Assembly: GCF_024055575.1 (NCBI RefSeq)
Contig: NZ_JAMXOE010000001.1
Span: 186,001-250,000, forward strand
Direction of reading: 5' to 3'
From: Mucilaginibacter flavidus
GTDB taxonomy: Bacteria; Bacteroidota; Bacteroidia; Sphingobacteriales; Sphingobacteriaceae
DNA: 64,000 nt
Below the pieces are notes generated by a model, which made no database searches, was not told the origin of the DNA, and worked only from the letters and a program-made list of their open reading frames with translations. Position 1 is the stretch's first letter. Every line of letters begins with the position of its first letter. A program made the position numbers and the translations under genes. Shown here piece after piece: positions 36,999 through 46,723 of the stretch.

Positions 36999-39460
36999 TA
37001 AATTATGCTGCTTATTTTGTACCGCGCTCCTTTTTGTGTGTTAAATGTGGTTACATAACCGTTGGCTGTTCTTTTTGAACCGGCCGTCACACCTGCAACC
37101 TTTATTGGCGCGCCGGTACGAATAGTGCATTTACCGCCGACTACCGCCAACACCGATGCACTTGTAAGTTTCATATCTTTCCACCGCATACTTACCTCAA
37201 AATTTCCGCGGGCCTTTAAACCGGATATTTCGCCGGTGGCCCACGCATCGGGAAGGGCGGGCAGCATATTTATTTCGTTGTTCTGGCTTTGCAGCAGCAT
37301 TTCGGCCATGCCTGATACTCCGCCAAAATTGCCATCGATCTGGAAAGGCGGATGTGCATCAAACAAATTAATGTAAGAACCGCCACCGCCAGAGTATTTA
37401 GTACCGGAAACTGCCGTAGCTCTTAACAAATCTTTTATCATTTTGTAGCTATGGTTCCCATCAAGCAGGCGGGCCCAAAAGTTTATTTTCCAGGCGAGGC
37501 TCCAGCCGGTACCTTCATCGCCACGCAGTTCAAGCGTTTTTTTGGCAGCAGCGGTCAACTCCGGTGTATTTACCGGCGAAATTTGGTTACCTGGAAACAA
37601 GCCGAACAAGTGTGAAACATGGCGATGGTGTGGCTCGGGGTCTTCCCAATCTTTATACCACTCTTGCAAATTTCCTTTTTTACCAATATGGAACGGGTAC
37701 AATTTAGCCTGTTTGGCAATGATGGTATCGCGAAAAGCTTTATCATCGCCTAACTCATTTGCGGCGGCAATTACATTGGCAAACAAATCGCGGATGATAG
37801 ACATATCCATGGTAGTAGCAATGGATACACTGGCCTTTTTCCCTTTATCATCAAAAAAAGCATTTTCGGGAGACACAGATGGGGCGGTAACCAGGTAGCC
37901 GTCTTTATCGGGCACCAGCCAGTCTTCACAAAACTGGGCAGCGCCTTTCATTAACGGATAAGCTACTTCGCGAAGGTATTTTTTATCTTTTGTATATTGG
38001 TAATGCCACCACAAATGCTGCGACATCCAGGGCGATCCCATTGTCCAGTTGGCCCAGGTGGGGTCGCCTTTGCCTTTGTCGCCCACGGGGTTGGTAAGCG
38101 CCCAGATATCACTGTTGTGGTGCAGCACCCAGCCTTTGGCGTGGTAAAATTCTTTTGCAGTACGCCTGCCGGTAACAGCCACATTTTTTATAAAATCGAT
38201 AAGCGGCACGTGCATTTCAGAAAGGTTGGCAACCTCAGCGGGCCAGTAATTCATTTGCGTGTTAATATTGGTGGTATAGTTCGAGCTCCAGGGTGGTCGC
38301 AGCTCCTTATTCCATATTCCCTGCAAGTTAGCCGGCACGCCTTTGGTTCGCGAGCTTGATATCAGCAGATACCTGCCATATTGAAAGTAGAGTGTTTCCA
38401 GGTCAGGGTCTTTCACGCCGGAAGTGTAAGCAACCAGGCGCTCATCGGTTGGAAGGCTTGCGTTGCTGTTATCGGCAGGGGTCGCCAACTTGAAGGATAC
38501 CCGGTTGAAGAAGTGGCGATAATCGGCATAATGTGCCGCCAATAATGTAGGCCAGCTTTGCGCCGATGCCTTTTTCATATAATCGCCGGCTATTTTGCTT
38601 TCGTCCTTTCCTTCAGATACCGGGCATCTATCAAAGCCGTTGAAACTAGTGGCCGCCGAAAGAAAAATAGTGGCCTCTGTTGCGTTTTTAACATTAACAC
38701 CTGTTGTATCAGCACTTATTTTCCCATCCTTGCTTACAGCCTTTATTTGCAGCTGAAAACGCATGCCCTTACAACCTGTAACATCATAAGTAATCGGGTT
38801 TGCCGAGTCGACGTAATTAGGGTCGGCGTGCGCCGGGGCTTTGCCTTTCATGGCAAGCTGGTTTCCCGGTAACATAACCATGCTATGCTTTAATAAGCTG
38901 GCTGCCCCTAATTTAAAATTCAGCTGTCCTGCTTTACTCGCAGTAAAGTGGATAACAATTACCTGGCTTGGTGCGGATATTATTACCTGCCGGGTATAAG
39001 TTACGCCATTAATGGTATAACGGGTTGTCGATATGGCGTTCCTGATATTAAGGTCGCGGTAGTAGGCGGTGGGTACGGTATCTTTTAAATCCTGGGTTAT
39101 GGTTAAATCTCCCAGTGGCAAATACGATTCGGAATAATAGCCTTGCATATTTTTAGCATAATTGTACGCCTTTGCATAATCTTCATCCTTAAAAAGCGCT
39201 TCCCTCGCCAGTAATAAATTGGCATAGGCATCCGGATTTACGTTGGTGCGCACCGGGCCGCCACTCCACAGTGTAGCTTCGTTTAGCTGGATAAGCTCTT
39301 GCTTAACCCGGCCAAAAACCATGGCGCCCAGGCGACCGTTACCCAATGGCAAGGCATCCGTCCAAACCTTTGCGGGCTGTTTGTACCAAAGTTTTAGGTT
39401 ATCCTGGCAAATGCCGGCGAAGGGGATTAAACAGGTAAAGAGGATAAGGAATTTTTTCAT
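36998..39460 (-). CDS. Glycoside hydrolase family 95 (alpha-L-fucosidase)
   Basis: This 820-residue secreted enzyme starts with a signal peptide (LIPFAGICQ). The N-terminal domain has the family opening LWYKQPAKVWTDALPLGNGR and FGRVKQELIQLNEATLWSGG. The (alpha/alpha)6 barrel shows NYTTNINTQMNYWPAEVAN, GDEGTGWSLAWKINFWARL and FQIDGNFGGVSGMAEMLLQS. GH95 removes alpha-1,2-L-fucose from xyloglucan or pectin side chains; some members act on L-galactose. The neighbouring FucP-like permease fits fucose use. Confidence 0.94.
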   Translation of the reverse strand: MKKFLILFTCLIPFAGICQDNLKLWYKQPAKVWTDALPLGNGRLGAMVFGRVKQELIQLNEATLWSGGPVRTNVNPDAYANLLLAREALFKDEDYAKAYNYAKNMQGYYSESYLPLGDLTITQDLKDTVPTAYYRDLNIRNAISTTRYTINGVTYTRQVIISAPSQVIVIHFTASKAGQLNFKLGAASLLKHSMVMLPGNQLAMKGKAPAHADPNYVDSANPITYDVTGCKGMRFQLQIKAVSKDGKISADTTGVNVKNATEATIFLSAATSFNGFDRCPVSEGKDESKIAGDYMKKASAQSWPTLLAAHYADYRHFFNRVSFKLATPADNSNASLPTDERLVAYTSGVKDPDLETLYFQYGRYLLISSSRTKGVPANLQGIWNKELRPPWSSNYTTNINTQMNYWPAEVANLSEMHVPLIDFIKNVAVTGRRTAKEFYHAKGWVLHHNSDIWALTNPVGDKGKGDPTWANWTMGSPWMSQHLWWHYQYTKDKKYLREVAYPLMKGAAQFCEDWLVPDKDGYLVTAPSVSPENAFFDDKGKKASVSIATTMDMSIIRDLFANVIAAANELGDDKAFRDTIIAKQAKLYPFHIGKKGNLQEWYKDWEDPEPHHRHVSHLFGLFPGNQISPVNTPELTAAAKKTLELRGDEGTGWSLAWKINFWARLLDGNHSYKMIKDLLRATAVSGTKYSGGGGSYINLFDAHPPFQIDGNFGGVSGMAEMLLQSQNNEINMLPALPDAWATGEISGLKARGNFEVSMRWKDMKLTSASVLAVVGGKCTIRTGAPIKVAGVTAGSKRTANGYVTTFNTQKGARYKISSII

Positions 39461-39496
39461 GCTTTTCAGTTGGGTATCGTGGTTAGTTGACGGTCA

Positions 39497-39640
39497 AATT
39501 GTCCGCCGTTGCCGCACAGGGCGGTGCCCTGTGCTGATGGATTTAGCCCTTTCAGGGCATTTTGTTTTTGAGTTCACATATGTGTTTCTGACCGTGAAGG
39601 GGTCAAATTCGCCAGCGATGGGCAACGCCCATCGCGAAAC
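39497..39640. repeat. Composite palindromic element with three hairpins
   Basis: Three perfect hairpins follow each other: GCACAGGGC/GCCCTGTGC (39514-39534), GCCCT/AGGGC (39546-39558) and GCGATGGGC/GCCCATCGC (39615-39635). GGTCAAATT occurs near both ends. The segment CCTGTGCTGATGGAT is shared with the element at 26254. There is no coding content. It lies between GH95 and GH27 genes. Confidence 0.6.
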
Positions 39641-39677
39641 GACACACCAAAAGATGTTCCGCACATCCTAATTTCTA

Positions 39678-39711
39678 TCTTGGCTCTTGATTCTTGTCTC
39701 TTGACTCTATT
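39678..39711. repeat. Stuttering-word repeat (single arm) after GH27
   Basis: This run of CTTGG/CTCTTGATTCTTG words is like the right arms at 1991-2011 and 45367-45415. I see no matching left arm here. Confidence 0.5.
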
Positions 39712-39712
39712 C

Positions 39713-41074
39713 CTACTGCGCCACCAACTTCAGCAGCACCGCCCCATGCTTATTAACCTGCTGATGATAGCTCTGCTTAAATATGCCCACGTCCTGTTTC
39801 TTCCAAAGGTCCCTTACGGCAATTTTACCGATCATGCCTATTGATGCAAAGGTAAAATCAATATCCTGCGGTTGCTCGCCCAGGTTAAACAGCGCTACGT
39901 ACATGTCTTTGCTGCCCTGCGCGTGCGAGTACCATATTGTTTTTCCGTCTTTTTCAAACAACTGCCTTGGGTTTTCGCCTTGCTGGTTTACTGCAATAAC
40001 TTCGGCGTTATTAAACAGGCTTAGTTCAAAAGGCCGGTTTTCGGGCAGGTTGCCGCCCAACATTAAGGGCGAGCGGAATATGCTCCAAAACGTCATGTGC
40101 GTATATTCCTCGTCCTCGGTAAAGCGGCTGTAGCGCTCCACACCCACCGGGCCTCGTTTTGACAGCTTGCCTATTTGTATCATGTCGCAATCGGGCCAGT
40201 GGCCCTGCACACCTACACCTTCCCATTGTTTAGCATACTTCATCATGCCGGTTATTTCTTTCCAGTTATCCCAAAAATCATCGGCCATGCGCCACATATT
40301 GGCATTCCTGAGCAAGTGGTCGGTTTCACCAACGGGTGTTGCACCCGGTGAAAGACTTAATACAATTGGCCGGGCGCAATGCTCAATAGCCTTATAGTAG
40401 CCTTCCACTTCGGGCTCGCTATAGGGCCGCGAAAGGTCATCCACTTTGATAAAATCAACGCCCCAATCAGCATATAACTCCAATATCGAGTTTAAATATT
40501 CCTGGGCGCCGGGCTTTTTCATATTCAGTCCGTACATGTGGTTCATCCAGGGGCATTTTGAATTGGTGTCGGCAATCATATCAGCAGTGATGCCGTTTGT
40601 TCCTTTCACCGGCGATTTTGCCCAAACCGCCTGTCGCGGGATGCCGCGCATAACGTGGATGCCAAATTTTAGCCCAAGGCCGTGCACATACTCTGCCAGC
40701 GGACCAAAGCCCTTGCCGCCAAATGCCGATGGAAATTTGTTGGGCTGCGGGCTTAGCCGGCCCCATTTGTCCATGGTGAGCCATGGAATGTAGGAACCAT
40801 CCGGCAAGCGCTGTTGAAACGGGTTACCGATGTTGCTACCCGGAGGGTTATCGTACGACCATAAAAAATCGACTACAATATATTGCCAGCCAACTTGTTT
40901 CAGGTTTTTGGCCACATAATCGGCATTGGCTTTTACTTCATCCTCGTGCACGGCCGAACCGAAACAATTGTAGCTGTTCCAGCCCATGGGCGGGGTTAAG
41001 GCAACGTTTTGTGCCGGTGAGGAAATGGAAATTGATACTAAGGCGCAAACGAGCACGGCGTACAGGTATTTCAT
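39713..41074 (-). CDS. Glycoside hydrolase family 27 (alpha-galactosidase)
   Basis: This 453-residue secreted enzyme has a signal peptide (VSISISSPAQ). The GH27 start is LTPPMGWNSYNCFG. The nucleophile region is GVDFIKVDDLSRPY and the acid/base region is WRMADDFWDNW. The C-terminal beta domain includes IWYSHAQGSKDMYVALFNLG. It would remove terminal alpha-galactose; some GH27 members act on beta-L-arabinopyranose. It starts 25 nt after the hybrid sensor gene on the same strand, so it may share that transcript. Confidence 0.94.
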   Translation of the reverse strand: MKYLYAVLVCALVSISISSPAQNVALTPPMGWNSYNCFGSAVHEDEVKANADYVAKNLKQVGWQYIVVDFLWSYDNPPGSNIGNPFQQRLPDGSYIPWLTMDKWGRLSPQPNKFPSAFGGKGFGPLAEYVHGLGLKFGIHVMRGIPRQAVWAKSPVKGTNGITADMIADTNSKCPWMNHMYGLNMKKPGAQEYLNSILELYADWGVDFIKVDDLSRPYSEPEVEGYYKAIEHCARPIVLSLSPGATPVGETDHLLRNANMWRMADDFWDNWKEITGMMKYAKQWEGVGVQGHWPDCDMIQIGKLSKRGPVGVERYSRFTEDEEYTHMTFWSIFRSPLMLGGNLPENRPFELSLFNNAEVIAVNQQGENPRQLFEKDGKTIWYSHAQGSKDMYVALFNLGEQPQDIDFTFASIGMIGKIAVRDLWKKQDVGIFKQSYHQQVNKHGAVLLKLVAQ

Positions 41075-41099
41075 GACGGTTGTAAGTTCTCTGCGTTAA

Positions 41100-44000
41100 T
41101 TAATTAAGGGTTTCTTCTTTTTCTTTACTGCGCAATTCAACAATGTATTCGGAGGGCAACATACCAAATTCCTCGCGAAAAACCTTGGCAAAGTAGGCAG
41201 CGTTGTTAAATCCAACTTCGTAGGCGACACTGGCAATGCTCAGCTTGCTTTTCTCAAGCAGCTGCACTGCCCGCTTCAGGCGGATGGTTCGGATACAGTC
41301 AACCGGGGTTTTACCGGTAAGCACCAATAGCTTTTTGTAAAGCGACACCCTGCTCAGGTTCATGTTCCGGCTCATTTCTTCAACCGAGAAATTCGGGTTC
41401 GTTATGTTCTTTTCAATACAGGCAAAGGCGTTCTTTAAAAACTTTTCATCTTCCGACACCACCTCGATACCCGATGCCTGCACATCAACCTGTTTCTGGT
41501 AAGTTTTAGTAATCTTTAACAACCCATGAATTTTCGACAGCAATATTTCAAAGTTAAATGGCTTAACAATATAATCATTAGCGCCGCTGTTAAGGCCTGT
41601 TAACTGGTCTTCCTGACTGGTTAGCGCCGTGAGCAAAATAATTGGAATTTGCGCCGTGCGGCTGTCGGCTTTTATTTTCTTGCAAAGCTCGATGCCATTC
41701 ATTTCGGGCATACTTACATCGCTTACAATAAGCTTAGGGTGCAACGCAAGAGCTTTTTGCCACCCATCCTTGCCGTTTACTGCTTCAATAATATGGAAGC
41801 TATGCTTCAGGTTATCCTTTAAGTAAAATCGTAAATCATCATTATCCTCTATCAATAAAATAGCCGGCTTTTTTGAGGAGTTATTTACATTTTCGGCTGC
41901 CGGCAATGCAGGGTACAGCGTTTCAATCGCATCAGGAAGATCTATTAACGACTCTTCGTGTAAGTCGCCAACAGGCAACTCGATGGTGAAGCAGGTGCCA
42001 TAATCGGGCTCGCTTTCAATTTTGATATCGCCGCCATGCATCTTAACAAATTCTTTGGTTATTGACAAACCGATACCGCTGCCCTGGTTAAGCAGGCTCT
42101 CAGGCATGTTGTCCTGGAAAAAGCGCTCAAAAATCTTTTCCTGGTTTTCGGCGGGTATACCGATACCTGTATCCATGATTTTTATCTCCAGTATCTTTTG
42201 GTCGTGCGCAAAAACATCGGGCGAAAACAAGTTTATCATTACACTTATATAACCGCCCGACTGGGTAAACTTAAATGCATTTGATAACAGGTTAAACAGC
42301 ACCCGTTCAATCTTGTCGTGATCGTAATTTGTAACGAACGAAGTAACCTCGCTTTCAAATAGAAACTGTATCTGTTTTTGATGTGCCACATCCGTGAACG
42401 ACGATGAAACCTCTTTTATAAAATGGATGATATCGCCCTTTTTCAGACTGAGCTTAAGCTCGTTATACTCCATTTTACGAAAATCGAGCAACTGGTTTAC
42501 CAGGTTGAGCAGCCGTTTGCCGTTGCGTTTTATCATGGTAAGTTGTTGCTGCTGGTCAGGCTTCTCGGCAGTTTTTATTAAATCATCAATAGGCGACAAT
42601 ATCAGCGACAATGGTGTCCGGAATTCGTGGCTTACGTTGGTGAAAAATTTAATCTTCATTACGTCAAGCTGATGCATGCGGCGGGCCTCTTCGCGCTCGT
42701 TGGCGATTTGCCGTTCTTCCTCCAGCTTATCATGCTTAAGCCTGAATTCGTTCCGCAGCTTCATAATGCCGCGGTGGCGGATAAAAAACAAAATACAGCC
42801 TATTAGCAGCACGTAAAACACATAAGCAAGCGGCGACTTCCACCATGGTGGCAACACCTTTATATTGAGGATGATAATGCTGGTGTTACCAATATCGTTG
42901 ATATTGCTTGCGCGCACTTTAAATACATAATCGCCGGCGTCAAGGTTGGTAAATGTTGCCTTGCGCGAATTGTTGGGCACCGACAACCATTGTTTATCAA
43001 AGTCTTCCAGCTTGTATTGGTAAACAATTTTATCCGGGTTAAAATATTCCGTGGCCGCAAACTCAATGCTAAAATCGTTTTCATTGTGGTTCAGTATCAA
43101 ATTTTTTGTGCTGGTAATGGAGCTTTTGAGCACCACGTTGCCATTAATGGTATCGCCAGCGGTTACGCTTTTGTTAAACAGTTGGAAATCGGTAAACAGC
43201 AATTGGGGCTTGCTTTTTGTTATACTGATGGCAGCCGGGTTAAAAACATTAAACCCATGTGCACCGCCAAATATCATATCGCCATTGGGCCTTTTAATAG
43301 CGGCATAGGCATTAAATTCACGCCCCTGCAACCCGTCTGACTCATCAAATTTATTTATGTGGAAGGTGTATCCTCTACCAGCCTGCAGCGCTGTAATGGC
43401 GGCCATGCCATTAGGTGTGCTGAGCCAAATTTTGCCGTTGTTATCTTCCAGTATCTTCAATACATCATTGGCAGGCAAACCATTTGCTTCGTTGAGGTTG
43501 TAAAATTTATTTGTTTTGGGGTTTAATACGCTTAAGCCATCTTTGGCGCCCATCCACATCAGGCCGCGGGTGTCCTGCAAAATGGTATTTACATCGTTAC
43601 CAATAAGGCTATTGGGGTTATTGGGCTGGTTTTTGTAATGCCGGGCTATTGTGCTGCCCGTGGCTATAAAATCGATACCCTTATCGCGGCCTATCCAGAT
43701 GTTTTTTTGCCGGTCTTCATATATAATTGCAGTGTAGTTTGACAGCATCTGGTAATTGGGGTGCTGAAAACTATTGGTAGCCCTGTCGTAAATATTGATT
43801 GCACCCGCAAACGTGCCTATCCACAGCTTTTGCGACGAGTCTTCTATAATGGTATATACCCTGTCGTCTGATATGCTGGAAGGATCGGTGTCGTTATGTT
43901 TATAATGAACGAACCTGCCGCCTTCAAAACGATCCAGCCCGCCAAAATACGTGCCAACCCAAAGCTTATGATCATGGTCTATGCAAAGGCTTATCACCAC

Positions 44001-45260
44001 ATTGTTAGCAAGGCTGCTGGCGTCGGCGGGGTTATGTTTGTATTGGGTGTACGTTTTTGTGCCGGCATCGTAATAGACCAGTCCGCCGCCGTTGGTACCC
44101 ATCCATAAGTTGCCTTTTCCATCATCTGCGAAGCAGTCCACATCCTCATAAGGCAGACTCCTGGCATCCGAAAGGTAATGCCTTACCAGCGGGAACTGGA
44201 TGATACTTTTGTGGTAATAGCTTATCCCCTGCTTAAAGGTACCTGCCCAAATTATGCCGATGTTGTCTTTGTAAAGCACCGTACTGTTACCCTGCAGCGA
44301 TTTAGCATCATCCTCCTTATTTAATACATATTGTATATTGTTATTGGCCGGATTGATGATGTTTATGCCCCCGTGGTCTGTACCAATCCATATTTTGTTG
44401 TCGTCGGCCTGTAAAATGCTATAAATAACATTGTAATTGAGCCTGGTGCTGCCGGTTTCGGTGCTGAAATGGTCGAGCACATCGGTGTTAGGGTTGTAAC
44501 GGTAAACTCCAAGCGGACTATCAGCGGCAAACAGCCACAGGTTGTTTTGGTTATCAACACTTACCGAATACCTTTCGGGCTTGTTATTGTTGGCTTTGGA
44601 TAATTTACTGGTTTGCGCAACTATGGTGCTGGTACGGACATCGAGTTTGTCAATTTCACCGTCGGAATAAACAAGCCACATAAACCTGTGGCCATCTTCC
44701 ACAACGTCAGTCACAGCATCAGAGTGTAAAATGGAAATTGAATTATTACCGGCGCTGTTAAAAAAACTGGTTGTATTGGTTTTAGGGTCGTAGCAATATA
44801 AACCCTCGTTGTTGGTTAAAAACCAAAAATTACCCTGGTTGTCTTTTTTAATGTTGGTCAGCTGGTCGGTTAATACTTTATATTTAACGAGTTCGCGGGC
44901 GATGTCGTTAGAAAATTTTTCGGTGATCGCGTCGTATATGCTGAACCCGCTGTGGGTTTTTATCCAGAGTTTTTTGCCGGGGCCTTCAAAAATGCCTGCA
45001 ACGGCATTATCTCCCAATGATGTTGGATCATTTGCGCGGTGTTTAAATACTTTAAATTTATAGCCGTCGTACCTGTTTAATCCACTTATAGTACCGAACC
45101 ACATAAATCCCTCGGCATCTTTAAAAATGCTGCTCACCTGGTTTATCGACAAACCATTGGTGATGTCCAGGTGCGAAAATTGATACGTCGTGTTTTGTGC
45201 ATACAGCCATTGCTGCATCACCATAAACAGGATAACAATTTTGTAAACTCTAAAGTGCAT
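41100..45260 (-). CDS. Hybrid two-component system sensor/regulator (HTCS)
   Basis: ATG at 45260 is chosen: it begins a signal peptide (IVILFMVMQQWLYAQ), while the longer frame to 45323 runs through a stuttering repeat. The 1386 residues hold, in order: reg_prop sensor propellers (about 25-690), a Y_Y_Y domain (about 725-790), a membrane helix (about 797-815), a histidine kinase with NVSHEFRTPL (His near 878) and DTGIGIPAENQ, a receiver with VSDVSMPEMNG (Asp near 1181) and a C-terminal AraC-type HTH (about 1287-1383). HTCS proteins sense periplasmic oligosaccharides and switch on their locus. Paired boxes lie about 345-400 bp upstream. Confidence 0.96.
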   Translation of the reverse strand: MHFRVYKIVILFMVMQQWLYAQNTTYQFSHLDITNGLSINQVSSIFKDAEGFMWFGTISGLNRYDGYKFKVFKHRANDPTSLGDNAVAGIFEGPGKKLWIKTHSGFSIYDAITEKFSNDIARELVKYKVLTDQLTNIKKDNQGNFWFLTNNEGLYCYDPKTNTTSFFNSAGNNSISILHSDAVTDVVEDGHRFMWLVYSDGEIDKLDVRTSTIVAQTSKLSKANNNKPERYSVSVDNQNNLWLFAADSPLGVYRYNPNTDVLDHFSTETGSTRLNYNVIYSILQADDNKIWIGTDHGGINIINPANNNIQYVLNKEDDAKSLQGNSTVLYKDNIGIIWAGTFKQGISYYHKSIIQFPLVRHYLSDARSLPYEDVDCFADDGKGNLWMGTNGGGLVYYDAGTKTYTQYKHNPADASSLANNVVISLCIDHDHKLWVGTYFGGLDRFEGGRFVHYKHNDTDPSSISDDRVYTIIEDSSQKLWIGTFAGAINIYDRATNSFQHPNYQMLSNYTAIIYEDRQKNIWIGRDKGIDFIATGSTIARHYKNQPNNPNSLIGNDVNTILQDTRGLMWMGAKDGLSVLNPKTNKFYNLNEANGLPANDVLKILEDNNGKIWLSTPNGMAAITALQAGRGYTFHINKFDESDGLQGREFNAYAAIKRPNGDMIFGGAHGFNVFNPAAISITKSKPQLLFTDFQLFNKSVTAGDTINGNVVLKSSITSTKNLILNHNENDFSIEFAATEYFNPDKIVYQYKLEDFDKQWLSVPNNSRKATFTNLDAGDYVFKVRASNINDIGNTSIIILNIKVLPPWWKSPLAYVFYVLLIGCILFFIRHRGIMKLRNEFRLKHDKLEEERQIANEREEARRMHQLDVMKIKFFTNVSHEFRTPLSLILSPIDDLIKTAEKPDQQQQLTMIKRNGKRLLNLVNQLLDFRKMEYNELKLSLKKGDIIHFIKEVSSSFTDVAHQKQIQFLFESEVTSFVTNYDHDKIERVLFNLLSNAFKFTQSGGYISVMINLFSPDVFAHDQKILEIKIMDTGIGIPAENQEKIFERFFQDNMPESLLNQGSGIGLSITKEFVKMHGGDIKIESEPDYGTCFTIELPVGDLHEESLIDLPDAIETLYPALPAAENVNNSSKKPAILLIEDNDDLRFYLKDNLKHSFHIIEAVNGKDGWQKALALHPKLIVSDVSMPEMNGIELCKKIKADSRTAQIPIILLTALTSQEDQLTGLNSGANDYIVKPFNFEILLSKIHGLLKITKTYQKQVDVQASGIEVVSEDEKFLKNAFACIEKNITNPNFSVEEMSRNMNLSRVSLYKKLLVLTGKTPVDCIRTIRLKRAVQLLEKSKLSIASVAYEVGFNNAAYFAKVFREEFGMLPSEYIVELRSKEKEETLN

Positions 45261-45270
45261 CTTTTTTGTT

Positions 45271-45415
45271 GGGAGACAAGAATCAAGATGACAAGATTCA
45301 AGATAAGAGAAAAAAAGCCGCAAAATTTACTGGCATTTTTCTTAATTTCTTACTCGTTAGTTCCTGCTCTTGATTCTTGCCTCTTGATTTCTTGGTTCTA
45401 CTATCTTGGTTCTAT
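45271..45415. repeat. Stuttering-word inverted repeat upstream of the HTCS gene
   Basis: The left arm 45271-45308 is made of ACAAGAATCAAGATGACAAG-type words. The right arm 45367-45415 has the complementary CTCTTGATTCTTGCCTCTTG words. The pair can form a long imperfect hairpin in the HTCS leader. The rest of 45416-45604 is AT-rich without a gene. Confidence 0.65.
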
Positions 45416-45604
45416 TCTTAATCTAATCTATGCAATAATTGTTAATATAACAGTAATTAATTTTCAACTGCACGCAGCATAGCTATTTATCACATCAAAA
45501 AAACGTTAAATACAATTAAACCGCGTTTGCTGCGCGTAACAGGTTTATTTATTGGCTTGCTGCTAAAGCATTGGTGGTAAAGTTAGGGGTTTATACAGCA
45601 CATG

Positions 45605-45660
45605 GATACGACAAATGTTAAATTTGATACCACAAATGTTACAGAAGGATAAAAATGTTA
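45605..45660 (-). promoter_or_regulatory. Putative operator upstream of the HTCS gene: boxes 21 bp apart
   Basis: GATACGACAAATGTTA (45605) and GATACCACAAATGTTA (45626) are direct repeats 21 bp apart, differing at one position in 16. A third AAAAATGTTA follows at 45651. They lie between the AraC stop and the HTCS start and are the best-conserved pair in the window. Confidence 0.75.
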
Positions 45661-45670
45661 ACCGCTAATT

Positions 45671-46558
45671 TTATATAAAAACTTTCCCCGAGGTATAGGT
45701 TTCCCTGAATTCGCGGGGCACGCATTGTTTTTTGCGTTTAAAAGCGCGGTTGAAATTAGAGATGTTGTTGAAGCCACATTTATAAGCGATGAGGGCAATG
45801 GTATAATTTGTATCAACCAACATGCGCGATGCGTGGCCCAGTCTTATTTCGTTAATAGTATCGATAAACGATTTGCCGGTACGTTTTTTAAAAAACCTGC
45901 TGAACGAAACGGTGGGCATATTTGCTATTTTTGCCGCCTCGGCAAGCGCAATTGGTTTTTCGAAGTTATCATATAAAAACTCAAACACCTTTTCAACCCT
46001 GCGGCTCTTATAGGCAAATTTCTCGCTGGCAAAGCCCGGCTCCGACAACAACTTTATATTTGGCGCGACCGATAAACTGTGCAGAATTGACAACAAGGCC
46101 AGTACGGCCTCGAACTGGGTTTTCTGTTTTAAATTCACGATGCTGTCCAGCACGCCCACTGCTGTTTCCTGCGAAAAAAGTATACCGCGCTGGGCATTGT
46201 TAAACATGCTTTTGAGCATGCTTAGCTGGTTGCGTTTTAAAAAGCCCTCTCCAAATAAATCCTTATGAAACTGGATGGTTACTTCCTGTATGTCGCCGGG
46301 TTTGCGCTGATGGTTGAACCAGGAATGGTACAGGTTGGGGCCGATAAACACCAGCTCGATATCGTCAACCACGCCAATGCTGCCGCCCACAATACGTTTG
46401 GCGCCTTTGGCATTTAATATCAGGGTGAGTTCATATTCGCTGTGATAGTGCAGCGGGAAGTCAAAATCCTTTTTTATTCTTGACGATATGGTGAAACAAT
46501 CGCCCGGAGTTAAAGGTGTTATTTCGTGCATTACGCCCGGAGTGACTGCCTGGTACAT
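45671..46558 (-). CDS. AraC family transcriptional regulator of the glycan locus
   Basis: This 295-residue protein has an N-terminal cupin-like sensor (DFPLHYHSEYELTLILNAKG) and a C-terminal AraC double HTH (IALAEAAKIANMPTVSFSRF, then YTIALIAYKCGFNNISNFNR). Paired boxes 21 bp apart lie 65-100 bp upstream of its start, consistent with autoregulation. It is a good candidate, together with the HTCS, for the protein that binds the boxes in this locus (inference). Confidence 0.9.
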   Translation of the reverse strand: MYQAVTPGVMHEITPLTPGDCFTISSRIKKDFDFPLHYHSEYELTLILNAKGAKRIVGGSIGVVDDIELVFIGPNLYHSWFNHQRKPGDIQEVTIQFHKDLFGEGFLKRNQLSMLKSMFNNAQRGILFSQETAVGVLDSIVNLKQKTQFEAVLALLSILHSLSVAPNIKLLSEPGFASEKFAYKSRRVEKVFEFLYDNFEKPIALAEAAKIANMPTVSFSRFFKKRTGKSFIDTINEIRLGHASRMLVDTNYTIALIAYKCGFNNISNFNRAFKRKKQCVPREFRETYTSGKVFI

Positions 46559-46622
46559 TGTTTTTAAAATTGGAGGTTGTTATTTGGTTTTGTAAAGCTA
46601 TGGCATTACAATTTTTATTAAT

Positions 46623-46657
46623 CCCACAAAAGTTTATGTTTATATAACAAATGTTAA
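46623..46657 (-). promoter_or_regulatory. Putative operator upstream of the AraC gene: boxes 21 bp apart
   Basis: CCCACAAAAGTTTAT (ACAAA at 46626) and ATAACAAATGTTAAC (ACAAA at 46647) are direct repeats spaced 21 bp. They sit 65-100 bp before the AraC ATG. Confidence 0.65.
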
Positions 46658-46723
46658 CCGGCGAGTAAATAAGGATGAGATTATTGGGAGTAAACGGCTT
46701 TTAAGTGATCCGAACAACGGCGA

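Noticed and set aside
45261..45323. N-terminal extension of the HTCS gene to 45323
   Set aside because: The added residues are encoded by the stuttering repeat and precede a clear signal peptide that starts at ATG 45260.
31742..46657. Reading the CAAATGTTA boxes as -7 promoter elements (TAnnTTTG in reverse)
   Set aside because: The spacing between TA and TTTG is three, not two, and the 21-bp tandem period does not match -33/-7 geometry. An operator explains both features better, though a promoter role for one box is not excluded.
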